DNA from: Cupriavidus pinatubonensis
GTDB taxonomy: Bacteria; Pseudomonadota; Gammaproteobacteria; Burkholderiales; Burkholderiaceae
NCBI RefSeq assembly: GCF_019602855.1
Contig: NZ_CP080769.1
Coordinates: 434,001 to 498,000 of the forward strand
DNA: 64,000 bases
Reading direction: 5' to 3'
Every line of letters starts with the position of its first letter. Position 1 is the first letter of the stretch. The notes beneath the pieces were generated by a model that searched no databases, was not told the DNA's origin, and saw nothing but the letters and a program-made list of their open reading frames with translations. Position numbers and translations under genes: made by a program. Below, in pieces: positions 26,346 to 35,600 of the stretch.

Positions 26346-26869
26346 CCTGTCAATCGGGAAGCCTGGCGGGCTCCCGGCCTTCTTATCGGCCCTCTCCTCG
26401 GCCGCCTCGTGCATGGGCTTGGACTTTTGACCGGGCCCGTCTCCCCCAGCCTTGATCAGCAATCCCCTGCCAGTCACAGGCTGATTGCCATGTGCTGGCG
26501 ACGCAACCTCTCGGGTGCCACGCTGCCATTCGGCCACTCCAACGGCACCGCTTTGTCTCGTCGACAATCTTTCCCAGGTCGGGTTTACGCCAGATTGCTG
26601 GCGCTTGGCTTTTTGGAATACTCATCATACCATTACACCACAAGATCAACACAGACGCGTCGTTCCTGCGTCAAGGTACCGGAGACCCATAACCCCATGC
26701 CCACGCGTCACCCGCTCGGCCCCGAACTCGGCTGCACGCCTCAGTGGTGCACGCAGCGGCTGGACGAGTGCCGGCCCTTATGAAAATTCCCGCTACATGA
26801 CCGCGCCGAGCCGCACGGCTCCGTGCCGGTTCCAGGCAGTTCAACGACGACATTTTTTTAAAGAAAGCC
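26346..26869. other. 524-base gap between gpmA and the BKACE gene
   Basis: No gene could be supported. GGGAAGCCTGGCGGGCTCCC just after gpmA may form a weak hairpin. A minus-strand repeat pair, ATCATACC-ATTACACC at 26624-26639, is listed separately. The rest shows nothing recognisable and could be decayed sequence. Confidence 0.4.
26624..26639 (-). promoter_or_regulatory. NanR-like repeat pair GGTGTAAT-GGTATGAT
   Basis: Read on the minus strand, GGTGTAAT is followed directly by GGTATGAT. The 19-base core TGGTGTAATGGTATGATGA is identical to 36742-36760, and weaker similarity continues on the 3' side (CCAAAA, then CCAAG). The nearest downstream gene in use is the BKACE gene at 26870 on the other strand, about 230 bases away. 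So this is either its operator or a copy of the 36.7-kb control region. Confidence 0.5.
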
Positions 26870-27760
26870 ATGAAACCAAACACTGTCTGCATCGAGGTTG
26901 CTCTGAATGGACCGTGGACACGCCGACTGCAACCCAAGATGCCTCTCTCCCCCGACGAGATCGTCGAGGAAGCGGTCGCGTGCGCAGATGCTGGTGCATC
27001 AGTCGTCCACTTCCATGCCTATGACGTGACTACAGGCGAGCAAACCACGGAGCTCGGGCTCGTGATGGACATCATTGATCGGATCCGGGCAAAGACCGAT
27101 GTCATTGTGTATCCCGCGATTCGATACATGAGCAACGCCGAGTCGATCGCCGAGGATGCGGGTCCGAAGCGCTACGCACATCTGGATGCGATGGCCGCTC
27201 AAGGCGTGGCAGAGTGGCTCATCGTAGATCCCGGCTCCACAAACTTGGTCAGCTATCGAGACGTTGAGACGCGGGCGAAAGGTCTGGTCGACATCAACTC
27301 ACCTGCGGCGATTCGCCATGGTCTGGAGCTTGCCGCGCGGCATCAATTACACCCCGGCTTTGCGATCTATGAGCCCGGCTATCTGCGCCTGGCCGCCGCC
27401 TTTTGTCGCGCGATGCCAGAAGTACCGATGCCGATGTACCGATTCATGTTTTCCGACCAACTCACCTTCGGTTTCCGGCCAAGAGAGTATGCCTTAGCGG
27501 CCTATCTCGAGTTGCTGCGAGAGGAAGCCTCGGGCTCGCCCTGGATGATTGCAGGCCTCGGGGTCGATATTCGGCATTTGATTCCGTACGTTGCACGAAG
27601 CGGTGGTCATGTCCGCGTTGGGCTCGAGGACTGTCCATTGTTTGCAACCCAGACGAACACCATGCTGGTGGAGGAAGCGCGCCAACTGATCGAAGCGCAA
27701 GGCGCAAACGTCGCCTCGCCTGAATTCGTCCGTACGACACTATTCAATCTCCCAGCCTGA
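26870..27760 (+). CDS. BKACE family (DUF849) beta-keto acid cleavage enzyme
   Basis: A 296-residue TIM-barrel protein. NTVCIEVALNGPWTRR opens it, SVVHFHAYD supplies the two metal-binding His, and EWLIVDPGSTNLVSY and GHVRVGLEDCPLFATQTNTMLVEEA complete the family pattern. BKACE enzymes condense a beta-keto acid with acetyl-CoA to give acetoacetate and a new CoA ester; the founding member is Kce of lysine fermentation. Substrates vary widely, so the acid is unknown. It follows gpmA after a long gap and may be controlled by its own promoter. It differs clearly from the second family member at 59457. Confidence 0.87.
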   Translation: MKPNTVCIEVALNGPWTRRLQPKMPLSPDEIVEEAVACADAGASVVHFHAYDVTTGEQTTELGLVMDIIDRIRAKTDVIVYPAIRYMSNAESIAEDAGPKRYAHLDAMAAQGVAEWLIVDPGSTNLVSYRDVETRAKGLVDINSPAAIRHGLELAARHQLHPGFAIYEPGYLRLAAAFCRAMPEVPMPMYRFMFSDQLTFGFRPREYALAAYLELLREEASGSPWMIAGLGVDIRHLIPYVARSGGHVRVGLEDCPLFATQTNTMLVEEARQLIEAQGANVASPEFVRTTLFNLPA

Positions 27761-27774
27761 GCTTTCCTTGGCAC

Positions 27775-27950
27775 TCACACACATGTAAACAGACGACCGC
27801 CGTTGTTTTGGCCGATACCAGGAACACCGCGCAGAGCGGACGCCACCTGAGTCCGCGAGAGATCAAGCACGCGACCAAGAGGGCGATCACGGCAGCGCCC
27901 CCTGCGGCCTCGGTGGGAGTGAGCACGCCGAACCGCGACCCACCAAGATA
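27775..27950 (-). pseudogene. Remnant of a TRAP transporter large subunit (dctM)
   Basis: A minus-strand frame reads GGSRFGVLTPTEAAGGAAVIALLVAC, then RWRPL and VSAKTTAVVCL. This matches the conserved G-V-x-TPTEAA...A segment of the TRAP large permease DctM and the start of its next helix. No further DctM sequence is seen on either side, and an intact fused TRAP permease exists at 39485-41371. Limits are approximate. It is best read as debris of a lost importer. Confidence 0.5.
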
Positions 27951-28102
27951 ACTTGCTTGTGCAATTCGCCGTGATGTTCCTCATGGTGATATTCCCGCAA
28001 CTGGTGACTCGGCCTGCAAAATTGTTGAGTGGTTGACGTGGCTTATCCCGCGTCAACCACGGACGTGATGTTTGTCTGTCGGCTCTGCCGATCCTCCTTT
28101 TT

Positions 28103-28128
28103 GAGCGCCTTTCGGCGCTCATTTTTTT
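28103..28128 (+). terminator. Rho-independent terminator
   Basis: GAGCGCC (28103-28109) pairs with GGCGCTC (28114-28120) around TTTC, followed by A and seven T on the plus strand. It has no adjacent intact plus-strand gene: the BKACE gene ends 340 bases upstream. It may serve that gene or be left from a lost one. Confidence 0.8.
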
Positions 28129-28365
28129 GTGGCATGGATCCTTGTCGATGCGATGCAAGCCGTGGACGATATTCCTGCATTTGGATAGGATTCGACGTGC
28201 TCGGACAATCAATGCTAGGGCGGGCTGATTCGACGTCCGAATCAATTCCTGCCCCTTCGACATGGCCTCGACGTGAGGTCAAACCACACCCAAGTCCATT
28301 TCGCTAGACACTGTGAACGCACGCTACGGCTTCCCGCCCGCGGTGCAGAACGAATCGGAGTAACG

Positions 28366-29016
28366 ATGCGCATAGCCTGCCTACACACCGCCCACAGTAA
28401 CGTGGAAGTCTTTGACTCGGCGGCCGCCCGGCTTGATATGCGAGAGCTGTCCTTAGCGCACTGCGTGCGTGTAGACCTCCTCACTGCCGCCGAGGCTGCA
28501 GGCGGCCTCGTTCCGACGATTCAAGGCGATACCGTCGATGCGCTGCTCAATCTGTCGCGCGACGCTGATGCGGTGCTCTTGACATGCTCAACCTTGGGGC
28601 CCGCGGCTGATGTCGCCAACAAGGTGGCGCTTGTACCTGTGCTACGGGTGGACGCTGCCCTCGCCCGCGAGGCTACCCGAGCCGGAGGTAAAGTTGTCGC
28701 CCTTTGCGCGGTCCAAACGACGGTCCAGGCCACGCTGCAGATCTTCAGCGAGGCCGCAGCTCACACGGGAGCAGAGGTTCATGTCAAACTGGTCGAAGGC
28801 GCCTGGGATCAGTTTAAGGCCGGCGACTTTGATACATACCTAGAACTGATTGCCAAAGCGGTGATTACCGCCCAAAGCGAATCGAAGTGCACCGTGGCGC
28901 TTGCTCAGGCCTCGATGACCAACGCAGCGGACCACTTCGTCGGGGGGAATCGGCCCTTGACCAGTCCATCTGCGGGACTGCTTGCCGCAGCTCGGGCCGC
29001 ACACACCAGAGCTTGA
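28366..29016 (+). CDS. Asp/Glu racemase-family protein
   Basis: A 216-residue protein. RIACLHTAHSNVEVFDSAA opens it, DAVLLTCSTLGPAADVAN gives the first active-site Cys (usually CNS/CNT; here TCST), and VALAQASMTNAA lies where the second Cys is expected but shows none. The family contains aspartate/glutamate racemase, hydantoin racemase and arylmalonate decarboxylase; members with a single Cys exist among the decarboxylases. Start ATG 28366 follows CGGAGTAACG. It faces a convergent EamA transporter gene 76 bases downstream. Function cannot be fixed. Confidence 0.7.
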   Translation: MRIACLHTAHSNVEVFDSAAARLDMRELSLAHCVRVDLLTAAEAAGGLVPTIQGDTVDALLNLSRDADAVLLTCSTLGPAADVANKVALVPVLRVDAALAREATRAGGKVVALCAVQTTVQATLQIFSEAAAHTGAEVHVKLVEGAWDQFKAGDFDTYLELIAKAVITAQSESKCTVALAQASMTNAADHFVGGNRPLTSPSAGLLAAARAAHTRA

Positions 29017-29092
29017 CCACGTGCGCAACGAACAAGCCGGTACCTCCACCCATCGGCCCACGGCTTGAACGATGAGGCTGGGCCGGCTTGGT

Positions 29093-30040
29093 TCATGGGT
29101 GGCGTACGTCACGCATCCGGTTTGCCACCGCCTTCATCGCACCTTCGCCACCCGCCACCCATAGTCCGCCAACGCAAATGATGCCGATCCCAATCGCTGT
29201 GGTCCAGTCCGGGAGTTGCGAGAAGGCGAGGTATCCAATCGCGGTCGCGGAAATAATCTGCAGGTAATGAAAGGGACTGAGAAAGGATGCGTCGGCGTGT
29301 TGGAAGGCCCGGATAATGAAATAATGACCAAGCGCACCCGTAACGCCGGTCGATAACAGCAACGCAAATTGCAATGCTGTTGGCCAGGCGTCGAACCAGA
29401 AGAAGGGGACGATCAAGGTCGTCAAGCAGGCGCCCGTGATACCGCTCTGAATGAGTGTGGTCATGGGCGGATCGTGGGCCGCGACACGCCTTGTAAGCAT
29501 GTTCATCATTGCGAAAGCCAGTGCCGACACGAGTCCTAACCCAATGCCAAATGGGCTAAGCTGTCCTCCCGGACGTACCACCACGAGCATGCCAGCAAAG
29601 CCGATGGTCACCCCTGCCCAGCGGATGAGGCGTATATGTCGCTGTGGCCTCTCTCCGAGCAGCCATGGGGAAAGTGCCACGACGAAAAGCGGCGCGCAAA
29701 AATTCAGCGCGGTGGCCTGGGCCAGTGGCATCAGCCTCAGCACGCCAAAGAACACCAACGTCGATACGAGCATCAAAGCGCCACGCATCCATTGGAGATC
29801 AGGTCGCGTGGCTCGCCAGTGCCGCTTCCAGCCGGAAGGCCCAAGCAACAAGAAGATCGCGACGACATGCCCAACATACCGCACCCAAGCCACCGCTACG
29901 AGTGTTAGGCCCTGATGGGTCAGCGTCTTGCTTGTCGCGTCAAGCAAGCTGAGGATCCACTGCCCGATGACGAGCAACAGTACCCCAGTCAGAAGCTGCC
30001 GGCGGTCAGCCGAATCGCGCAGAAAAGTCGATGCTTGCAT
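29093..30040 (-). CDS. EamA/DMT-family inner membrane transporter
   Basis: A 315-residue protein with ten hydrophobic segments in two EamA repeats. The first begins LLTGVLLLVIGQWILSLLDATSKTL and ends LLGERPQRHIRLIRWAGVTIGFAGMLVVV; the second contains ALGHYFIIRAFQHADASFLSPFHYLQII. This family exports metabolites such as amino acids or takes up small molecules. It is 45 bases upstream of, and in line with, the end of the glycerate kinase gene, so the two may be co-transcribed. Substrate unknown. Confidence 0.87.
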   Translation of the reverse strand: MQASTFLRDSADRRQLLTGVLLLVIGQWILSLLDATSKTLTHQGLTLVAVAWVRYVGHVVAIFLLLGPSGWKRHWRATRPDLQWMRGALMLVSTLVFFGVLRLMPLAQATALNFCAPLFVVALSPWLLGERPQRHIRLIRWAGVTIGFAGMLVVVRPGGQLSPFGIGLGLVSALAFAMMNMLTRRVAAHDPPMTTLIQSGITGACLTTLIVPFFWFDAWPTALQFALLLSTGVTGALGHYFIIRAFQHADASFLSPFHYLQIISATAIGYLAFSQLPDWTTAIGIGIICVGGLWVAGGEGAMKAVANRMRDVRHP

Positions 30041-30085
30041 TATTTCATCGTCGCACAGTAGCGTAACCCCATGACCTAGGCGTGG

Positions 30086-31384
30086 TCATACGACGAGGAC
30101 AACGCGGAAGTCATTGACATTGGTATAGGTGGGGCCTGTGACCAGCAAGTCGCCCAGCGCGCTGAAGTAGCCATAGGCGTCGTTGCGATCGAGGTAATCT
30201 TCGATTTTCCGCCCCATTGATTGCCCCCGCGTCAGCGTGTCAGGAGTAACAAAGGCCCCAGCGTTATCCTCGACCCCGTCGATGCCATCCGTGTCTGCCG
30301 CAAGCGCCCAGATATCCGGCCATCCCTGCAGCGCCGACGCCAGCCCCATGCAGAATTCACCGGCACGCCCGCCGCGGCCCGGCTCCCATCCGGGCCGTAA
30401 CGGCTTGACGGAAACTGTCGTCTCCCCGCCCGACAGAATGACGCATGGCACCCGGAACGGCTGCGCCCGGCGGGCAACAGCACGTGCGATGGCGGCGTGG
30501 ACCTTCCCAACCTCCCGCGACTCCCCTTCCATCTCGTCAGAGAGAATGTGCACATCGAAGCCCGCCAGTCTGGCCACCTGCCCTGCGGCTTCGAGCGACA
30601 TCTGCGGCGTTGCGATCAGTCGGACTTCATTGCCCTCAAAACATGCGGCATCAGGCTTCGGTGTCTCAAGTGATCCGTCCCTGAGCGCTGCCTCGATGGT
30701 GCCCGGCACGGTGACTCCGTAGCGGCGCAGAATTTCCAAAGCCTGTTCGCAGGTACTATCGTCCGGTACGGTGGGCCCGCTTGCGATCGTCGAGACGTCA
30801 TCGCCGGGCACATCGCTGATTGCCAACGTAATGACCCGAGCGGGCCGCGCCGCAGCAGCAAGCCTTCCGCCTTTGATGAGAGAAAGGTGCTTACGCACAC
30901 AATTCATCTCGGAGATGTTTGCGCCAGACAGCAACAGCTCTCGATTGATTCGCTGCTTCTCGGCAAACGGCAGATCGGGCGCCGGGAGTGTAAGTAAAGA
31001 CGATCCGCCGCCGGAAGCCAGAAATACCACCAGATCGTCAGCGGTCAGGCCTCGCACCATGTTCAGGATTCGGGCTGCCGCCGTTCTTCCTGCGTCATCT
31101 GGTACGGGATGGGAGGCTTCGACGATCTCGATCCGGCCACGACAATCTTTCGGCGCCGGGGGCGTGTGCCCATAGCGGGTCACCACCAGGCCTTCGAGTG
31201 GCAAAGTTTGAGGCCACATCGCGTCAAATGCCTGCGCCATCGCACCGCCGGCCTTTCCGGCTCCGACGACCACCGTTTTCCCCCTCGGAGGCATGGGCAG
31301 ATGCGCTTTCAATAGCTCGCTGGGCTGAGCGCGCAGAACAGCGGCATCAAAGAGCTGCCGGAGAAAGCGTTTCGGATCGTCCAT
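30086..31384 (-). CDS. Glycerate 2-kinase / MOFRL-family protein (GckA/TtuD type)
   Basis: A 432-residue protein. KTVVVGAGKAGGAMAQAFD and VEASHPVPDDAGRTAAARIL belong to the N-terminal domain (DUF4147), VVFLASGGGSSLLTLPAPDLPF is the conserved serine-rich loop, and the C-terminal MOFRL domain ends SALGDLLVTGPTYTNVNDFRVVLV. The family was first annotated as hydroxypyruvate reductase; characterised members phosphorylate glycerate to 2-phosphoglycerate. That product enters glycolysis one step before enolase, which is encoded nearby. ATG 31384 is the likeliest start, since residues upstream are not conserved-looking. It is divergent from the LysR gene at 31529, with 144 bases between them. Confidence 0.88.
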   Translation of the reverse strand: MDDPKRFLRQLFDAAVLRAQPSELLKAHLPMPPRGKTVVVGAGKAGGAMAQAFDAMWPQTLPLEGLVVTRYGHTPPAPKDCRGRIEIVEASHPVPDDAGRTAAARILNMVRGLTADDLVVFLASGGGSSLLTLPAPDLPFAEKQRINRELLLSGANISEMNCVRKHLSLIKGGRLAAAARPARVITLAISDVPGDDVSTIASGPTVPDDSTCEQALEILRRYGVTVPGTIEAALRDGSLETPKPDAACFEGNEVRLIATPQMSLEAAGQVARLAGFDVHILSDEMEGESREVGKVHAAIARAVARRAQPFRVPCVILSGGETTVSVKPLRPGWEPGRGGRAGEFCMGLASALQGWPDIWALAADTDGIDGVEDNAGAFVTPDTLTRGQSMGRKIEDYLDRNDAYGYFSALGDLLVTGPTYTNVNDFRVVLVV

Positions 31385-31528
31385 GAGCGATACAGTTCCA
31401 GTGGGCAGGCGCAGGGCCAGAGGTGGCGGTAGCCGGGGATGAAGAAAATTCACCGCGTCCACGCAATTCTCTGGCGCGACTCACGTGTGGGCAAACGATA
31501 AAATCTCACCCAGTCATTAAGCGATGAC

Positions 31529-32488
31529 ATGTTGCATCGCACAAAGGCGTCGTTCACCCACCTGGGCCCCATGATTCCGCCGCTCACATCCTTGCTCGCG
31601 TTCGAAGCTATTGCGCGGCGTCGCAGTTTTGCCCTTGCCGCGGCAGAGCTGCATCTCACGCCTTCTGCCGTGAGCCATCAAGTCGCCCGGTTGGAAAAGC
31701 TCATTGGTCTACGACTTTTTGAGCGCACCACGCGGGGCGTTGAACTAACGCCGGCCGGGCAAACCTACCTTCAGCGCGTCGCCGGTGCACTTGGTGCGAT
31801 CAACGCCGCGACGGAAGATCTTCGCCACGGCGTCGAAGACGCGTTGTACCTGCACTCCAGTCCAAGCTTTGCGAGTCTCTGGCTGATGCCAAGGATTGCG
31901 GGCTTCGCTCGGAAGTATCCGAAGATCTCCCTGAATCTTTCCGTGTCGCCGGAGATTTCCGATTTCGAAGTGGGACAGGTCGATCTGGATATCCGCTACG
32001 GTCTACCGAATTGGCCAGATCTGGAAGTCGAACCCGCCTTTCCGGAAGAGATTGTCCCCCTGGCCAGTGAGTCTTTTCTCGAAGCGCATCGAATCTCCTC
32101 ACCTGGGGACCTTGCGCACGCTCCGCTGATACAGTCGAGTTCCAACCTCGTCCAATGGCCAGAATGGTTCGCTAAGTATCTGCCGGGTGGATGTCCTGAG
32201 CGGATGTCACTGCGCTTTGATCGCGCGATGATGAGTATTGATGCGGCCGTCCAAGGTCTCGGCATTGCGCTGGAAAGTGCTACCCTCAGTGGCGAGCATT
32301 TGGCGAATGGGCGGCTGCGCCGCGTATTCTGCGACGGCCTCGCTCTTGAGGTCGTTCAACACTTCGTTGTATATCCTGCAAGAGTTGCGGCGCGCGCGGA
32401 GGTCCTGTGCTTTCTCGACTGGCTTAGGGGCGAGCGCCCCGCTTTCGCCAGGCCTTCTTATGCCGCCCGCGTGTCCACGCACCGTTGA
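31529..32488 (+). CDS. LysR-family regulator (GcvA-like)
   Basis: A 319-residue regulator. The helix-turn-helix reads LTSLLAFEAIARRRSFALAAAELHLTPSAVSHQVARLEKLIGLRLFERTTRGVELTPAG. The effector domain includes LWLMPRIAGFARKYPKISLNL and VDLDIRYGLPNWPDLEVEP, typical of GcvA-like members. It is divergent from the glycerate kinase gene and very probably regulates it. A second possible start is ATG 31571 (MIPPLTS), closer to the usual length. Confidence 0.9.
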   Translation: MLHRTKASFTHLGPMIPPLTSLLAFEAIARRRSFALAAAELHLTPSAVSHQVARLEKLIGLRLFERTTRGVELTPAGQTYLQRVAGALGAINAATEDLRHGVEDALYLHSSPSFASLWLMPRIAGFARKYPKISLNLSVSPEISDFEVGQVDLDIRYGLPNWPDLEVEPAFPEEIVPLASESFLEAHRISSPGDLAHAPLIQSSSNLVQWPEWFAKYLPGGCPERMSLRFDRAMMSIDAAVQGLGIALESATLSGEHLANGRLRRVFCDGLALEVVQHFVVYPARVAARAEVLCFLDWLRGERPAFARPSYAARVSTHR

Positions 32489-32858
32489 CAGGCATTCATC
32501 GACTAATGAATTTTCATCGCTTGCTTCGCATTACCTCAATCGAGAAGAATGAAGGCTTCCACGCTTTAGTGTAGCAAGGAGGCATCTGATGAAGCTCTGT
32601 GCGCGACAGCCATGACGCGGAGAGCTTTCCATCGTCGCCTATCGACACGCCGCCCATCTAAGTTGACAGAGGCAAGCGCTTACCGAGCTTTGCCCAGAGG
32701 CGCGAGTTGGCAACGCACCCGCGCCCCAATGGCCGACCGATCACCCTCGCGTGTGAGCGAAGGTCTTCATCACCTCGGCAATTCTTCCTAATGTTGCATC
32801 CTCAGCTCAAAGCCCGGGCATGCCGGGCCGCCTCACACGTCCATCTCTGGAGTATCAA
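32489..32858. other. Gap between lysR and pyk1
   Basis: No gene, strong hairpin or recognisable operator was seen in these 370 bases. The promoter for pyk1 and eno1 should lie here. Confidence 0.4.
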
Positions 32859-34307
32859 ATGAATCTGCGCCGCGAGCGCCATACCAAAATTGTCGCAACA
32901 CTTGGCCCCGCCTCATCGGGATCCGATGGAATCCTGCGACTATTCCGCGCCGGAGCGGATACGTTCCGTCTAAACTTCAGCCACGGCACGCATGCGGATC
33001 ACGCGACGCGCCTGCGCTACATCCGTGAAGTGGAATCGGTCACTGGACGCCCGATTGGGGTACTCCTGGACCTGCAGGGCCCCAAGCTACGCTTGGGAAC
33101 TTTCCCGAACGGCCCGGTCAAGCTGATAGCCGGCCAGCCGTTTCGGCTCCAGCTCAAGCCGATTGACGGGAACGAAACTGTCGCCCATCTGCCCCACCCC
33201 GAGATCTTTGAATCGCTCGCTGAGGGGAACGCGCTGTTGATTGACGATGGCCGAATCCGATTGCGTGTCAGCTCCTGCGGAGCTGACTTTGCGGAGACGA
33301 TCGTCGAAACGGGGGGCAAAGTCTCCGATCGCAAGGGGGTCAACGTTCCGGATTGTGCGCTCCGGCTCTCTGCACTGACCGAAAAGGATCACCGCGATTT
33401 GCACTTTGGATTGCAACTAGGCATTGACTGGGTTGCATTGTCCTTCGTCCAATCGGCACAAGATATCGAGGAGCTGAGAGCTATCGTCGGAACCCGCGTG
33501 GGCATCATGGCAAAAATCGAGAAGCCTGCAGCGCTCACAGAGATTGAAGATATTGTTGCTGCTGCAGATGCCATCATGGTGGCCCGTGGGGATCTCGGCG
33601 TTGAAATGCCTCCCGAGGAAGTCCCTGCAATTCAAAAGCGACTCACGCGACTTTGTCGCGCATCCGGCAAGCCCATTGTCGTGGCAACGCAGATGCTGGA
33701 TTCGATGGTGAGCTCGCCGGCGCCAACTCGGGCCGAGGCGTCCGATGTCGCCACAGCAGTCTACGATGGCGTTGACGCGGTAATGCTGTCCGCAGAGTCT
33801 GCCAGCGGTGAGTACCCAGTGGAAGCCGTTGAGATGATGTCGCGCATCATTCGCAACACCGAGCGGGACAAACTGCAGCGCGACACCATGGACGCCATCT
33901 CCGCAACGCGGCATGCTGACGCTGCGGATGCGATCGGCGCCGCGATCCGGACAGTCGCCGATACCCTACCGCTCTCCGCATGCGTGACGTACACGCTGTC
34001 AGGAGCCAGTGCACTCAGGGTGTCGCACGAGCGACCCAACGTTCCCATCGTCGGCATGACGCCAAAGCTGGAAACTGCACGGCGTCTCGCCGTAGTCTGG
34101 GGCGTTCATGCGGTGCACGCGGATGATGCCGAAAACGTCGAGGATATGGTCGCCCAAGCCACTGAGGTTGCCCGCTCTCAAGGCTTCTCACCCGAGTCGC
34201 GTCCGTTTGCAATCGTTGCAGGCATGCCCTTCGGGACGCCCGGATCGACTAACTTGTTGAGGCTCGTCTTCCCGGCACCCACCCCCGCTTCATCGCGTGC
34301 CCGCTGA
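32859..34307 (+). CDS. pyk: Pyruvate kinase, copy 1
   Basis: A 482-residue protein. RRERHTKIVATLGPASS and GADTFRLNFSHGTHADH open the A domain, GIMAKIEKPAAL is the active-site signature, and VARGDLGVEMPPEEVPAIQKRL and VATQMLDSMVSSPAPTRAEASDVATAVYDG complete it. It transfers phosphate from phosphoenolpyruvate to ADP. The start at 32859 follows GGAG. It is followed 51 bases later by eno1 on the same strand. A close paralogue lies at 55274-56710 in the opposite direction; the two differ at many residues, so this is not a fresh duplication. Confidence 0.95.
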   Translation: MNLRRERHTKIVATLGPASSGSDGILRLFRAGADTFRLNFSHGTHADHATRLRYIREVESVTGRPIGVLLDLQGPKLRLGTFPNGPVKLIAGQPFRLQLKPIDGNETVAHLPHPEIFESLAEGNALLIDDGRIRLRVSSCGADFAETIVETGGKVSDRKGVNVPDCALRLSALTEKDHRDLHFGLQLGIDWVALSFVQSAQDIEELRAIVGTRVGIMAKIEKPAALTEIEDIVAAADAIMVARGDLGVEMPPEEVPAIQKRLTRLCRASGKPIVVATQMLDSMVSSPAPTRAEASDVATAVYDGVDAVMLSAESASGEYPVEAVEMMSRIIRNTERDKLQRDTMDAISATRHADAADAIGAAIRTVADTLPLSACVTYTLSGASALRVSHERPNVPIVGMTPKLETARRLAVVWGVHAVHADDAENVEDMVAQATEVARSQGFSPESRPFAIVAGMPFGTPGSTNLLRLVFPAPTPASSRAR

Positions 34308-34358
34308 TCGCTAATCTAATCCCAATTCAATCTGAACGTATCAAGCTACCAAATCGCA

Positions 34359-35600
34359 ATGACTGCAATCGTAGACATCATTGGACGCGAGGTTCTGGAC
34401 TCGCGGGGCAACCCCACCGTCGAGTGCGACGTGCTGCTGGAGTCGGGCGTGATGGGTCGCGCCGCCGTGCCCTCGGGGGCATCGACCGGCTCGCGCGAAG
34501 CCATCGAACTGCGTGACGGCGACAAGTCGCGCTACCTCGGCAAGGGCGTGCTGAAGGCCGTCGAGCACATCAACACCGAGATCGCCGAAGCCATCATGGG
34601 CCTGGACGCGTCCGAGCAGGCGTTTGTGGACCGCACCCTGATCGAACTCGACGGCACCGAGAACAAGGGCCGCCTGGGTGCCAACGCCATGCTGGCGGTG
34701 TCGATGGCCGTGGCCAAGGCCGCTGCCGAAGAGGCTGGCCTGCCGCTGTACCGCTACTTCGGCGGCTCGGGCGCGATGCAGATGCCGGTGCCGATGATGA
34801 ACATCGTCAACGGGGGCGCGCACGCCAACAACAGCCTGGACATCCAGGAATTCATGATCATGCCGGTGTCGCAACCCAGCTTCCGTGAAGCCCTGCGTTG
34901 CGGCGCCGAAATCTTCCATGCGCTCAAGAAGATCCTGGCCGACAAGGGCATGTCCACCGCCGTGGGCGACGAGGGCGGCTTCGCCCCGAACTTCTCGTCC
35001 AACGAGGAATGCCTGAACACCATCGTCCAGGCCGTCGAGAAGGCTGGCTACCGCATGGGCGAGGACGTGCTGCTGGCGCTGGACTGCGCCGCGAGCGAGT
35101 TCTACCACGAAGCCGAAGACGTCTACGTGCTGGAGGGCGAAGGCCTGAAGCTGTCGTCGACGCAATTTGCCGATTACCTGGCCAACCTCTGCGACAAGTT
35201 CCCGATCGTCTCGATCGAGGACGGCATGGCCGAAGGCGACTGGGATGGCTGGAAGACGCTGACGGACAAGCTTGGCAAGCGCGTGCAATTGGTGGGCGAC
35301 GACCTGTTCGTGACCAACACCAAGATTCTGAAGGAAGGCATCGAGAAGGGTATTGGCAACTCGATCCTCATCAAGATCAACCAGATCGGTACGCTGACCG
35401 AAACGTTCGCTGCCATCGAGATGGCTAAGCGGGCGGGCTACACCGCCGTGATCTCGCACCGCTCGGGCGAGACGGAGGACAGCACGATCGCCGACATCGC
35501 CGTGGGCACCAACGCCGGCCAAATCAAGACCGGCTCGCTGTCGCGCTCGGACCGCATCGCCAAGTACAACCAACTGCTGCGCATCGAAGAGGCGCTCGGA
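34359..35600 (+). repeat. Inverted repeat, left arm (1242 bp, eno1)
   Basis: Reads as identical to the reverse complement of 49387-50628. Identity begins at the A of the ATG and ends at CTCGGA in codon 414. Beyond that, eno1 has GATACCACGTCATATG and eno2 has AATACCACCTCATATG, after which they diverge. The arms flank 13,786 bases (35601-49386). The judgement rests on equal translations in several frames over most of the arms and on base-by-base reading at both ends. Confidence 0.93.

Larger units (their letters stand above)
27761..28365. other. Gap with a transporter remnant and a terminator
   Basis: The 605-base gap holds a decayed DctM fragment (27775-27950, minus) and a strong terminator at 28103-28128, both listed separately. 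An inverted repeat, GTTGACGTGG near 28031 with CGTCAACCACG near 28051, also lies here. Nothing else was recognised. Confidence 0.45.

Noticed and set aside
26383..26652. An 89-codon minus-strand gene downstream of the 26.6-kb repeat
   Set aside because: Its first codons coincide with the operator-like repeat, the rest is low-complexity and family-free, and it overlaps the region just after gpmA; no coding support.
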